Shown here: piece by piece, positions 42,280 through 54,403 of the stretch
Layout: each line of letters starts with the position of its first letter
How positions within the stretch are numbered: position 1 is the stretch's first letter
Source of the DNA: Cranoglanis bouderius
Lineage: Eukaryota > Chordata > Actinopteri > Siluriformes > Cranoglanididae
Length of the DNA stretch: 64,000 nt
Assembly (NCBI GenBank): GCA_023630585.1
Contig: CM042535.1
Location: 36,198,899-36,262,898 of the forward strand
Direction: 5' to 3'
The notes under the pieces: generated by a model
Told to the model about the DNA's origin: nothing
Databases searched by the model: none
The model's input: only the letters and a program-made list of their open reading frames with translations
Position numbers and translations under genes: made by a program

Positions 42280-43158
42280 TGTCCTTTATAAATGCTCCTC
42301 TTTTTGCAAATCACATTGCTATACAGGATTATATAATAGGAAATAAGAGCATGAGGAAGAAATCAGCTCCACACTCCACTATAGTAGGGGTCCAGCTAAA
42401 TGTTTTTGCCAAACTGAAGATGCCTCTAAGACAGCAGTGTAGGGGAAATGGGACTGTTTATACCCTTCTGCTCTCTGGACCCCTCATGTGGAAGCCTGAG
42501 GTTTACACCCCTATAGTTGTGTCTCTACATGTAGCTAGATACTCCTCAACACTGATCATAAATAATGATTTTTTGGTTATCATGTTTTTTTCCTCATGCT
42601 GGCACAGACTTTTTATCCAAGTCACTTTTATCCTCTGCTGATTCATTAAAGGTCTGAACAGCTGTATTGTCTTGTTTATTGAATAATATGCTACAAATAT
42701 AAATTGACCTGAAATAAATGAATTGATAGCTTAGTTTGACCACATTTGAAATGTGTCTGTCGACTTGTGGTAATGAGGCATTTAGATTCACAACGTGCTT
42801 TTACATCTTCTATGGAAAATTGTTACCGTATCGCAGATAAACACAAACCAGGCACAACCCCATCAACATTTTTTTAAAGACCTGAGCATTAGCTTTGTCT
42901 TCCCATGGTTAGCAAGACTAGCTTAGCTAGCATATAGTAATGTAGCATAAATATATAAATATAAGTACAAAAAATAAAATCAAGTAACATTGGGACAGTC
43001 TAGTGATAGTAACCATCATACTGACATTAATTTACTGCACTTATAAAACATTTCTGTCACATGAAATGAATAGCAGCAGCAGCAATTAGCATTTGTGTTG
43101 TGTTTTTGGTGTTTTTTTTGTTTGTTTTTTTTTGTTTTTTTTTTGCTTGTTTTGATAT
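42280..43158. other. Intergenic, no gene seen
   Basis: The frame at 42,279-42,641 has no recognisable domain. T-rich tract at 43,100-43,150. Confidence 0.45.
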
Positions 43159-43159
43159 A

Positions 43160-44668
43160 CAGGTGCATCTCAATAAATTAGAATGGAGAAGTTCCTTTAT
43201 TTCAGTAATTCAACTCAAATTGTGAAACTCGTGTATTAAATAAATTCAATGCACACAGACTGAAGTAGTTTAAGTCTTTGGTTCTTTTAATTCTGATGAT
43301 TTTGGCTCACATTTAACAAAAACCCACCAATTCACTATCTCAACCAATTAGAATACTTCATAAAACCAATAAAAAAAAAAAAAACATTTTTAGTGAATTG
43401 TTGGCCTTCTGGAAAGTATGTTCATTTACTGTACATTTACTCAATACTTGGTAGAGGCTCCTTTTGCTTTAATTACTGCTTCAATTCGGTGTGGCATGGA
43501 GGTGATCAGTTTGTGGCACTGCTGAGGTGGTATGGAAGCCCAGGTTTCTTTGACAGTGGCCTTCAGCTCATCTGCATTTTTTGGTCTCTTGTTTCTCATT
43601 TTCCTCTTGACAATACCCCATAGATTCTCTATGGGGTTCAGGTGTGGTGAGTTTGCTGGCCAGTCAAGCACACCAACACCATGGTCATTTAACCAACTTT
43701 TGGTGCTTTTGGCAGTGTGGGCAGGTGCCAAATCCTGCTGGAAAATGAAATCAGCATCTTCAAAAAGCTGGTCAGCAGAAGGAAGCATGAAGTGCTCCAA
43801 AATTTCTTGGTAAACGGGTGCAGTGACTTTGGTTTTCAAAAAACACAATGGACCAACACCAGCAGATGACATTGCACCCCAAATCATCACAGACTGTGGA
43901 AACTTAACACTGGACTTCAAGCAACTTGGGCTATGAGCTTCTCCACCTTTCCTCCAGACTCTAGGACCTTGGTTTCCAAATGAAATACAAAACTTGCTCT
44001 TATCTGAAAAGAGGACTTTGGACCACTGGGCAACAGTCCAGTTCTTCTTCTCCTTAGCCCAGGTAAGACGCCTCTGATGTTGTCTGTGGTTCAGGAGTGG
44101 CTTAACAAGAGGAATACGACAACTGTAGCCAAATTCCTTGACACGTCTGTGTGTGGTGGCTCTTGATGCCTTGACCCCAGCCTCAGTCCATTCTTGTGAA
44201 GTTCACTCAAATTCTTGAATCGATTTTGCTTGACAATCCTCATAAGGCTGCGGTTCTCTCGGTTGGTTGTGCATCTTTTTCTTCCACACTTTTTCCTTCC
44301 ACTCAACTTTCTGTTAACATGCTTGGATACAGCACTCTGTGAACAGCCAGCTTCTTTGGCAGTGAATGTTTGTGGCTTACCTAGTGAACCAAACTGAGAG
44401 ACCATTTTGAAGGCTCAGGAAACCTTTGCAGGTGTTTTGAGTTGATTAGCTGATTGGCATGTCACCATATTCTAATTTGTTGAGATAGTGAATTGGTGGG
44501 TTTTTGTTAAATGTGAGCCAAAATCATCACAATTAAAAGAACCAAAGACTTAAACTACTTCAGTCTGTATCCATTGAATTTATTTAATACACGAGTTTCA
44601 CAATTTGAGTTGAATTACTGAAATAAATGAACTTTTCCACGACATTCTAATTTATTGAGATGCACCTG
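43160..44668 (-). mobile_element. Tc1-like transposon with 200-bp inverted repeats, one frameshift
   Basis: Inverted repeats at 43,160-43,355 and 44,469-44,668 ('caggtgcatctcaataaatt' and its complement), flanked by TA. The minus-strand transposase begins at 44,405 (DNA-binding half: FTAKEAGCSQSAVSKHV). The frame shifts near 44,200, and the catalytic half continues to 43,441 with FSDKSKFC, FQQDLAPAHTAKS and NPIENLWGIVKRK, so Asp, Asp and Glu are retained. It is otherwise well preserved. Confidence 0.9.
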
Positions 44669-44681
44669 TATTCCTCTAGTA

Positions 44682-45715
44682 CAGGGGTCTCAAGCTCGCG
44701 GCCCGCGGGCCAACTGCGGCCCGTGGGACGATAGTTTGCGGCCCTCGCCTTAATAATAAAATTTAATGTTGGTGCGGCTCGCGCGTTTGATATGAATGGC
44801 ACTTTACAGTGTTGTGTGCGGAGCTGAAGGAACCAACCAATCACGGTGGGGTATATGGCTCTCGGAACATTGCGGAAATTACGTTCTCCGTGCGTCGACT
44901 AAACACTGAAACTGAAACTGAAACTGAAACTTCAACGCGACAGTGACACCGTGTGGGATTATATATATTACACAGCCCCAAACATGTCTTTTTCAAAGCC
45001 TGCAGTGAAGAGAAAGGTTGGTGATGAGCACAGACAATTTCAGGAAAAGTGGGAAATGCAATATTTCTTTGTTGAGCACAGGGGCACCCCGACGTGTCTT
45101 ATTTGCACAGAGAAAGTTGCGGTGCACAAGGAATACAATTTGAAACGTCATTACACAACTAGACATGCTGAGGAGTATGCAAAATACCAGGGAGATGAGA
45201 GAGCCAACCGGATTGCCAATCTTAAAACATGTCTACTGAGGCAACAAGATTTCTTTAAGAAAGCAACCAAAGAGAATAATGCAGCAGTCGAGCTAGCTAC
45301 GTGGTCAGTGAGATGATAGCTAAAGCAGGAAAGCCATTCACAGAAGGTGAATTTGTCAAAAAGTGCATATTAAAGGCTGCAAGTATTGTCTGTCCAGAAA
45401 AGAAAGATCAGTTTAGCAACATCAGCCTTTCTGCCAACACCGTGGCAGAGCGCATTTCTGACCTGTCAAGTGACATTTATGATCAACTGTGTGAGAAAGC
45501 AAAATGCTTCAGTGGATACTCAGTCGCTCTTGATGAGACTACAGACATCACCGACACTGCCCAGCTCGCAATATATGTCCGTGGTGTTGATGACAATTTT
45601 GAAGTTATGGAGGAGTTGCTCACAGTAATTCCAATGCATGGCCAGACCACTGCTCAGGAGATATTTCACCGGCTGTGTAATGCCATTGAGAATGTCGGTT
45701 TGCCATGGAAGAGGT
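44682..45715 (+). mobile_element. hAT transposon, 5' part only (BED finger, GTF2IRD2-like)
   Basis: Begins 'caggggtctcaagctcgcgg', a hAT-type terminus. The frame 44,984-45,316 starts MSFSKPAVKRKV and holds a C2-H2 BED-like finger (TCLICTEK...HYTTRH). A frameshift near 45,300 leads to a second frame, 45,301-45,715, with FSGYSVALDETTDITD, the region of the first catalytic Asp. The sequence breaks after GLPWK at 45,715, so the rest of the transposase and the right end are missing. It resembles the hAT-derived GTF2IRD2/ZBED-type proteins of vertebrates. Confidence 0.75.
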
Positions 45716-46641
45716 TTTTCTTTTTTCTGTTTTCTTTTTTCTATAGAAAACATTCTTGTTTTCTATAACAGCAGCTCTGACCATAGCTCTGGCTACAAGG
45801 CAAATCTCTGGATTAATTTAACAAGCTCGTTTTAATACCTTTGCCTTGCTGATGTAACAACGCAGGGACTTGTATAGCAAACAATCCGTCTGTTTACTGC
45901 TTCTATAATGTAAGTGATAACAGAAACTAACCTGTCTCATGGATATTCCACAATATTCATTAACATATATATTCATTCATTCATTCATTTATTCATTTTA
46001 CACACAACACTTGGGAGCAAGTCAGGAGAATTCACCCCAGATGGAATAAAACTCCACTGCAGTTTAACAATGCATGTTATTCATAATACCTTTCCACAGT
46101 GCAGTATGAAAGGTTTAACTTAACAACTTGTAACAACAAAAAAAAAGTTATTACACACCACATATATTAACAGAAACGAAAAACATGAAGTACCATGTAG
46201 AAGTACTAATTCATTTACTAATAATAAGAGGAAGACGAGGGGAATGAGGAAGAGAAAGACAATACTTTAGTCTCATAGTTTCATTAGCAGGTTTTTCTCT
46301 GTGACAAATTCAGTATATTAAAGTTACCTGAGTGAACTGTACGCATTTGATGGAGAATACAAAGCAGTTCTATAAGTCTCTCTGGATAAGCTCGTCTGCC
46401 GAACGCTGTGAATGTAAACGTAAAGTCGACTTTTAAAATTCCAAATGTCAAAATTGTGTATAATTGAGACCGCCTCTGATTTCAGCAAACTCTGGCCTGT
46501 AGGAGTTGGGCACAATCTGCAAGTGTACAAGTCTGAAGCTTGAATAATGATGTGCACAATTCTGGATTTAGATATAATAAATATACATCTGTACAAATAT
46601 ACAACTAATAAATATACATCTGTGTCCATTCCTCCCCTCAG
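45716..46641. other. Upstream region of lectin E; SINE tail fragment
   Basis: No coding exon is visible. 46,374-46,427 ('tctctctggataagctcgtc') is the tail of a tRNA-type SINE. A pyrimidine-rich acceptor precedes the lectin exon at 46,642. Confidence 0.5.
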
Positions 46642-47569
46642 GACTCAACACTGCATGGAGCAGGTGTTACAGACTGACTGCAGTGTGTGTGCTGCTGCTG
46701 TGTGTTCTCCTGCTGACTGCCGTCACAGTGCTGTGGGTCAAATACAACAACCTGACTACAGAAAACGACCAGTTACAGACCAGTTACAACAACCTGACTA
46801 CAGAAAAAGACCGGTTACAGACCAGTTACAACAACCTGAACATAGAGAGAAACCAGTTACAGGCCAGTTACAACAACATGAGAAATGAGAGAAACCAGTT
46901 CAAATTTCAGAAAGACCATTTACTGTTTCAGAGAGACCAGTTACAGCAGGAGAAATCAGTACTGCAGGACGTGCTTTTAAAACATGGTAGATGAATTTTA
47001 CTTAATAATGGTATTCTTGTGAAATGCTAAAAACTATTTTTAATAAATGAAATTATATTTCACTAACAATCACAGTCATTAACAATAATATTATAATTGC
47101 TGATATTATTATTAAGTATTACTTACATTATTATCAAGTACTATTTACATATAAGTATTTTTGGAGTGGATTTAAATATATACTGTATATTTATTTATGC
47201 AAATGAAGCTTCATTTAACTAAACATGTATACATTAGTGTACTTAATAAAAATCAAAAATCTATATTTTTAATGTTTGAATTAATTCCTTAAAATTAATT
47301 AAGTAACATGACTTAATGGTAGTGCTGTCATGAAACCAAGTGTTCATATTGAAATCAAATCAACTATAATGAATATATCATGCTATCAAAAGACATTTAT
47401 ATCAGTGAATCAATATTTACACTATTTACAAATAATCTATTCAAGGATGCAGATTTTTCAACTCGAGCGTTTACTGCATTTATAATGAAAAGAAGTTCTG
47501 GACTGAGAGCAGAAACTACTGCACTGCTAGAGGAGCAGACCTGGTGATCATAAACAGCAGAGAGGAACA

Positions 47570-47618
<49 letters not shown>

Positions 47619-48042
47619 CAGAGAGAGAGAGAGAATAAATGAGTATCTATATTCATATTGTGCTGTTACAATTACAGGAGTTCATCAGCAAATATTTTGG
47701 CAGTACTGAAGCTTGGATTGGTCTGACTGACAGAGTCACAGAGGGGGAATTTAAATGGGTGGACGGTAAACCACTGACCACTGAGTAAGACATCACTGAA
47801 CTGAAATTTACTCATGATGCAGTTTTTCTCTCAGTCTGAAGCTTTAGGTTTGAAATAACAGATATTCTGTCTCTCTCTGTGTTTTCAGGTTCTGGTGGGT
47901 CGGAGAACCCAATGATTTTGGAGGCGGAGAGGACTGTGCTGTAACAGGCTATAGATTAGCTAAATCTAACATGTCGACCTGGGCTGATTTTAACTGTGAA
48001 CACCCTGCAGTTGGGATTTGTGAGAAGAAAATATTTAACTGA
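46642..48042 (+). CDS. C-type lectin receptor E (exons 2-5)
   Basis: Plus-strand exons 46,642-46,986, 47,446-47,570, 47,678-47,784 and 47,889-48,042, with GT-AG junctions and matching phases. Exon 2 opens in phase 1 with a Leu-rich signal anchor (AVCVLLLCVLLLTAVTVLW), then a coiled-coil neck (LTTENDQLQTSYNN) that shifts to KFQKDHLLFQRDQLQQEK. The lectin domain has the core Cys, WIGL, EPN (GEPNDFGGGEDC) and WAD in place of WND, as in lectin A, plus an extra Cys pair candidate (VYC, NYC). An upstream cytoplasmic exon is required. The candidate at 33,098-33,260 would give 297 residues. AATAAA lies 56 bp after the stop. Predicted cell-surface, mannose-type receptor with a possibly weakened Ca2+ site. 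Confidence 0.85.
47571..47634. repeat. (GA)n microsatellite starting at a lectin E splice donor
   Basis: Runs straight out of GTGAGAGAGA and fills over half of the 107-bp intron between the first two lectin-domain exons. Lectin A has the same arrangement. Confidence 0.9.
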
Positions 48043-48097
48043 ACACATGGAGGTCAACGGCTGAAATTGAAATGTTTCATCTTAAAATGATAATGAT

Positions 48098-48103
48098 AAT
48101 AAA
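48098..48103 (+). terminator. Polyadenylation signal of lectin E
   Basis: AATAAA 56 bp beyond the stop codon. Confidence 0.55.
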
Positions 48104-48149
48104 ACTTAGCATGAAAGTGTGTAACAGAAAGAAAGTGGAGTTTCATGTT

Positions 48150-48456
48150 TCACGGTGGCTCAGTGGTTAGCACTCTGGGTTTGGGGTTTCGAATCCTGCC
48201 TCCGCCCTGTGTGCACGGAGTTTGCATGTTCTCCCCGTGCTCCGGGGGTTTCCTCCCCCAGTCCAAAAACATGCATTGTAGGCTGATTGGCATTTCCAAA
48301 TTGTCTGTACTGTGTGATTGTGCTCTGTGATGGGTTGGCAGCCCGATCAGTGTGTCCCACACCTTGTTCCCCAATTTCCCTGGGAAAGGCTCGAGGCTCC
48401 CTGCGACCCTGTGCTAAGTGATAAATAATAATAATAATAATAATAATAATAATCCA
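48150..48456 (+). mobile_element. tRNA-derived SINE (V-SINE/HE1-like) with (AAT)n tail
   Basis: Box A-like GGTGGCTCAGTGGTTAGC (48,154-48,171), box B-like GGTTTCGAATCC (48,185-48,196), a conserved body ('gtttgcatgttctccccgtg', 48,221-48,240) and a trinucleotide AAT tail at 48,421-48,453. The body resembles the widespread fish V-SINE superfamily. Confidence 0.85.
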
Positions 48457-50781
48457 TGACTTTCTGAAAGCAATGTGTGTGCATGTGAGTAATAATAATA
48501 ATATAAAATAATTATAAATCATTTTAAAAAATAATGCATCTAAGAAGTGAAAGTAAATGTTGAAGGAATACCACCACCTTTTGGGGGAAGGCGTTGTTTG
48601 AAATTTTTTTCACTAGCTGCCTCATTACGAAATGCTGAAACGGTACCTTAAGCCACTGCTAGGAAGCTGAAACTCTCATTGAAATGTGAGCTGTAATTTG
48701 TGCTGAGGTTGAGAGCATGAGTTACTCCAGTATAATAAATGATTTATTCATGAAAATCTTTTACTTTTTTTTTTTTTTTTAATCAGCAGTTTACAACTGA
48801 ATGTTTAAGGCAGAGTACACAGAAGAAGAGTAAAGTAAAGTAAAGTAAAGTACACGATTTATGTTTGGATCAGGAGACATTTAAGAAACTAATGTGACAA
48901 GGCAAAAGTGTAATTGAGTAAGTGTTTAGTGAAATGAGTAAGTTAGCTACTTTACCACAGTTCAACTGAGGCTAAGAGGCTGAGCAACTTTTCCCTTTGT
49001 GTAAAGGATAGAATTGTGTACGCTCCAAATTAATGATATAGAAATATTTGAACAGATAACTTGTACACATATACTTACATCATGACTTGGGGACACGCAT
49101 AATTATTAAGTTGTGCTGAATGTAGACAAATTACATAATATACTGTATATAGATGCATTAGCTAATGACTGATTATATGAAGTGATAACTAGCAAATGTA
49201 TCATTACATCCTGACTTTACTTCATGAGGCACATAATAACAACAATGATAACAAATGTGTCATTAACATAGCTAATAATAACACTTTGTGCTCCGAAAAG
49301 AGATCACACTGTCATTATTCACAACAAAATGTGTTATTTGAACACTGTATGTAAATTTGTTGGAAAATCAAAAATACAGAAAAAGCCTATAATATGGGCT
49401 GAGCTTAATGTAAAATGTTATTGTTTATTCATATCGTGTGTTTGTGATAATGTAGGTATCAGTATATCAGTATAATACCAACTAGTCTGGGGGGGGTAGG
49501 GGAAGAAGTTTGTCAGTTTGAGTTTGGGAGTAATCCTTGTTTCCTTAGATTCCTTTTCAGCTGTATTCTATCTATTTAAATTTTAATCATTTTATGTAAA
49601 TCGGTTTCTGTCATAAAACCTGTTCAGAATCTCAAAACTTTGTCGCACAGAGTGACGTGTTTCACCATCACCAGCTGAACACGATGCATGAACAGGAAAT
49701 ATTACATCCACGACTGAGACGTGTCGAGACGCAGGGAAGCGGTTACTGTCTATCTTTTTCAGTATAATATGTACTTCTAGTTAGTTATATTTAAGGTGCA
49801 GACACAGTCAGGTCCATAAGTATTTGGACACTGACACAAGTGTAAAATATTGTTATGCTGAATTTCTCTGAGGTCTTGGGAAGGGGGGTCACATAATAAT
49901 AATGATCGTCACCAATTGTAATATGAGCACAGATTATTAAATTATATTAAAAATGTGTAACCTACGTACCGTAGTTGTACTTTAGCGTTGTCAAAGTGTG
50001 ACGGGCAGACGAGGTCTTCAAGTTTTCAAGTTTCCTTTCGGAAGATCTGAAGCTTTGGAACACTGAAAAAACATTGAAAACAGTCTCTGTTAAAAATGAA
50101 AATCACTGCTTATTCATGTCTAACAAATATACAGTGTCATCCCATGGTTTTCTGAAACCTTTTTATTTGTAGAAATTGACATATTTATATTGTTTAAAGT
50201 TTATTTGTCGGAGACCATGGACAAAATGGTCTCAGTTTTTTTTTAAAAAAAAAAAGATGATTTACATAAAGAATTACACAAACATGGTTACAAGCCAAAT
50301 TCCAACCCCAAGACCCCGCCCACATCCTAACAAAAACTTATCATTACTCAACAATAATCAGCCTCACAATGCAAACAATGTCTAAAATTGACATTTGATG
50401 AGGGAAATTTTGTACATAAACTGGAAATCATTTACACCGATACCCCAATCTCCTTACACAAATATTTAACACCCAAATATAATGTGGAACTGGTCTAAAC
50501 TTCAGAGTCTGTGTGGGCTCTGATGTTCTGTGTGAGCTGTGGTGGAGTGTGGGTAGTACTTAAATAGGTTTATAAAACTTATTTAGCTATTTTCACTGTC
50601 GTATCTGCCTTTATTTACAGACAGATATACATCAATTAAAATTTCCATATGCAAAGTCAGTAAGACATTTTCACAGAAAGACACCGCTGTTTGGTCCTAT
50701 TTATTTACAGACAGATATACAGTACATCAGTGAAACTTTGTGGGCCTTCACCATATTGTTGCAGCAAGGTCAGAAACACAT
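48457..50781. other. Intergenic; Tc1-type terminal fragment near 49,807
   Basis: No gene is supported. 'caggtccataagtatttgga' (49,810-49,829) is the terminus of a Tc1-like family, without a partner end. The remaining DNA is AT-rich with A/T runs near 48,765 and 50,240. Confidence 0.45.
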
Positions 50782-50895
50782 TGTGGCGGCGGAGGAGTGT
50801 GGCGAGGAGGAGGGCGTGGCCAGGCTGTGAGGACGCACACCTGGCACTGATCTGTCTAATCAGTGGGAGAGAGAGATAAAGGAGAGGCTGGAAGC

Positions 50896-50968
<73 letters not shown>

Positions 50969-51091
50969 GCACGTGCATTTTGTGTTCAGTTTGTGTGTTT
51001 TATGCTTTCTTTCAGTTTCGTTTGGTATTACGCTTTACGTTTATGTTCAGCCGGTTCCCGCCTCCTCCTTGCCCGACTTTAAATTGTTACA
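50782..51091 (+). mobile_element. Short solo LTR candidate with target duplication CACAT
   Basis: 310 bp from TGTGGCGG to TTGTTACA, flanked by CACAT at 50,777-50,781 and 51,092-51,096. It contains a (GA)n run (50,900-50,967) that may have expanded inside the LTR. No internal domain is seen. The call rests mainly on the terminal TG/CA and the perfect 5-bp duplication. Confidence 0.5.
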
Positions 51092-51527
51092 CACATGATT
51101 CCCTAATATGTCACTGTATAATAAACTAAAAGAACTGTCCACATACTCCAGCCTATGTAGCATAACTCACTGGTCACTCTATTGGGTAAGCCTTCACCTG
51201 TCCATTAACATAAATAGCCAAGGGGACATATATTTGCAAAATGTTTTGAAACCTTTAGAATCACCTGGATTTCTGCATTCATTTTTAGTAGCACCTCTTT
51301 CAGCAGTAACAACCTCCACCAAATGTTTCCTTTAGATGCTGATAGGACTTGCACATTTTTTTAAAAAAACATTCTCTTGTTCGTCTACTTGTGTTTTTTC
51401 ATTAAGGTGATGAAGCACTACCCTCACTTTCTCCTATAAAAGTTCTTGATGCAATTTTAAATTCATCATTCCCTCAATGATTGCAGGCATAAAAGCAGCC
51501 ACTTGTTCTTGCAACTGTACTTGAATG

Positions 51528-52490
51528 TGTTAGAGCTCTCGCCAATCGCTGCTCTGGGAAGGAGCAGCATAAATCGCTGCCCCGCTACAGAGCAGCATGT
51601 CTACGCGCGTTCTAGCGCTATTAAAAAGAACTCTCCGCTGGACAGTCCTTTCACAAAGACTCTGGTTTTGTTTACGTCATTTCTCTTCCCCCGCTTCCTT
51701 ATTTGTCTTATTTGGGTTTATGTCACGTTATGTTTCCTCCCATGTTTTGTCATTGGTTCAACCGTTAGTGTCTGATTATTGTTTCCAGGTGTCGTGTGTT
51801 TCTTCTCGTTTGCGTTAATTTCCTTTGTTACTAAAACCCCTATTTTTGTCCACGTCTTTGCGGAGTATTGATGTCGAATAACCTAAAGGGACTCGTGATA
51901 GTTAAACGTAACGATATGTTCCTAATGATAATGATCGGTAGCGAGGAAGCTAAAGTTTCGTAGTTTTTTCCTAGGTTTTTGTTTGCCAGGTGTTCCCTGG
52001 TCCTTGCGCTAGTTCTGAAGTTTTTGTTTACCCGGCGCTCCCGGGTTCCTGAATGTATGTCTCGCTACTTCCTGGATTTTGCCCTGTAAGCCTTGGGATT
52101 CCTGTTTCATGATGTTCGGGATTTTTGCCCTGTAAGCCTTTGAATTAATGTTTCATGACTTTCTGGAATTTTGCCCTGTAAGCCTTTGGATTCCTGTTTC
52201 ATGATGTTCTAGATTTTTGCCCTTTAAGCCTTTGGATTACTGTGTCATGATTTCCTGGATTTTTGCCCTGAAAGCCTTTTGGATTATTGTTTCACGATTT
52301 TCTGGGTTTTTTCTTGTAAGTGTTTTCTTCAGTGGCTAACCCCTTTTTGGAAAAGTGATGTGCTTTCCTCTGTATTTATTATGTTGATGTCCCGTCACTT
52401 TTGAATGTGCCTTTCTGTTAGTACCTAATAAACTGACCACTTTCCCCTGCGAGTGCATCCTGTCTAACTTTTAACCCCAGTGTCGTAACA
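51528..52490 (+). repeat. 5' LTR of element copy 2
   Basis: 963 bp. One round of the 'gccctgtaagcc' tandem block, as in the 5' LTR of copy 1. The self-primer segment is a perfect 10-nt match to the primer-binding site. Confidence 0.85.
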
Positions 52491-52491
52491 G

Positions 52492-52501
52492 AATACTCCG
52501 C
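52492..52501 (+). promoter_or_regulatory. Candidate self-priming binding site, copy 2
   Basis: AATACTCCGC, one base after the 5' LTR, pairs perfectly with GCGGAGTATT inside the LTR (51,860-51,869). Confidence 0.55.
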
Positions 52502-52507
52502 CAAAAA

Positions 52508-54403
52508 ATGGATGCAGCGGGGAAAGTGAGGGCACGCCACGCCATGCCACGCCACGCCATGCCACGCCACGCCACATTTCAAATGCCTGCATATGATTAA
52601 ATTTTTTTCCCCCAATGGACCTTTGTTTATCCACCTGAAGAGTATGACGGCTTTTCCACCTGGCCACAATGCTTCTGTTCGCAGGCACAAATTTATTTCC
52701 TGAGTTTGGAGGACCCCAAGCCCGACGAGGAACAGTGGGTGGGGTTCCTCCTGTCTCGTTTGGTCGGCGCTGCTCGCCAATGGGCGGAGCTTCACCTTGC
52801 CAGTGGATCCACGAAGTTCAAGACAGTTTCGGGCTTTGTGGATCTACTGGTCCAGGTGTTCGGAAGCCCAGACTTCCAACCCGACCTCAGGACCTTTTTG
52901 GGGAAGGACCGTCTGGGCGACCGACCTAGCCACTCTTTCCTGGAACATTATGGGAGTAAGCGGGCTAACGTGGCGGCCCGCACCTCTCATCCCCAAAACC
53001 AGGAGTGTTCCACCGAGGGATGCACCCGACCAGCCATCCTGCAGTGCCCCACCTGCAGGAACCAGGGAGTAAGGAGCAGCTACTTCTGCTCCCAAAGCTG
53101 TTTCAAGGGCAGCTGGCGGGTGCATAAGCGGCTCCACCAGCGGGTACCCTCAGAGCTCCAGCAGGAGACCCAGCAGGAGGTCTCCTCAAGGGAGCTACAC
53201 CTGGAGGTTAACATGGCGACCTCCAGCCCCGAGCTCCAGCCGGAGACCCAGCAGGAAGTCTCCTCAAGGGAGCAACAACTGGAGGTTAACATGGTGACCT
53301 CCAGCCCCGAGCTCCAGCCGGAGATCCAGCAGGAAGTCTCCTCAAGGGAGCTACAACTGGAGGTTAACATGGCGACCTCCAGCCCCGAGCTGCAGCCAGA
53401 GACCCAGCAGGAAGTCTCCTCAAGGGAGCTGCAACTGGAGGTTAACATGGAGACCTCCAGCCCCGAGCTCCAGCCGGAGGGCCAGCAGAAGGTCTCCACA
53501 GCAGAGCTGCTCAGGGAGGTTAACAAGGCGACCTCCAGCCCCAAGCAGCAGCCAGAGAATAAAGAGGAAACCTCCTCTCCTGGCCTGCTCGTCTCAGAGG
53601 TTCACGAGAAAACCTCCAGCCCCGAGCTCCAGCCGGAGGCCCAGCAGAAGGTCTCCACGGCGGAGCTGCTCAGGGAGTTTAACAAGGCGACCTCCAGCAC
53701 CAAGCAGCAGCCAGAGAATCAAGAGGAAACCTCCTCTCCTGGCCTGCTCGTATCGGAGATCCACGAGAAAACCTCCGCCCAAGCCACAGTCTTGCCAGAG
53801 GTTCGAGAAGAAACCTCCACTCCTGTCCAATCCAAGTCAGAGGCCCACGGGATGGCCTCTCCTCAAGCCCAGTCCCTATCTGAGGTCCATGGGATGACCT
53901 CCATTCCAAGTCCTAACCTATGTTTTAAATCAAAATTAAGTCCATGTCCAGGTTCCTGCCCTAGTCCTAATCCTAGTCCATGCCCAAGTCCATGTCCAGG
54001 TTCCTGCCTTAATCCTAGTACATGTCCAGATTCCTGCCCTATTCCCAGTCCTGCTCCCACTCTGGTTCTCAATCCTGTTCCCAGTCCTGCTCCTAATCTG
54101 GTTCTCAGTCCGGTTCCCAGTTCTGTTCCCAATCCAGTTCCCAGTCCTGCTCCCACTCCGGTTCCCAGTCCAGCTCCCAGTCCTGTTCCCAGTCCTGTTC
54201 TCAGTCCGGTTCCCAGTCCTGCTCCCAATCCGGTTCCCAGTCCTGCTCCCAATCCAGTTCTCAGTCCTGCTCCTAATCCTGTTCCCAGTCCTGCTCCCAG
54301 TCCCAGTCGAGTTCCTCATTTAGTTCCTAGTCCAGTTGCAAGTCCAAGCCCAGTTTCCAATCATTTCCAAGTTCAGTTCCTGATCTCTATGATGGCTACA
54401 TAG
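52508..54403 (+). pseudogene. Gag-like protein with METAP1-type zinc finger, copy 2 (one early stop)
   Basis: The frame from ATG 52,508 to TAG 54,401-54,403 spans 632 codons. It has a TAA at codon 31 (52,598-52,600) where copy 1 has TCA. Beyond that stop the frame is fully open for 600 codons, so the positions of both copy 1 stops are sense here. It contains the capsid-like region, the C6H2 finger (53,006-53,137), 26-residue repeats (one more unit than copy 1) and Pro-Ser repeats (about 20 residues fewer). Downstream initiation could still yield a protein with the finger, but no ATG lies close after the stop in this frame. Confidence 0.8.
53006..53137 (+). other. METAP1-like C6H2 zinc-finger segment, copy 2
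   Basis: Identical in motif and spacing to 1630-1761, with all eight ligands conserved. Confidence 0.8.

Noticed and set aside
42279..42641. 120-codon plus-strand frame next to the solo LTR
   Set aside because: No recognised domain, an AT-rich composition like its surroundings, and no paralogue in the window.
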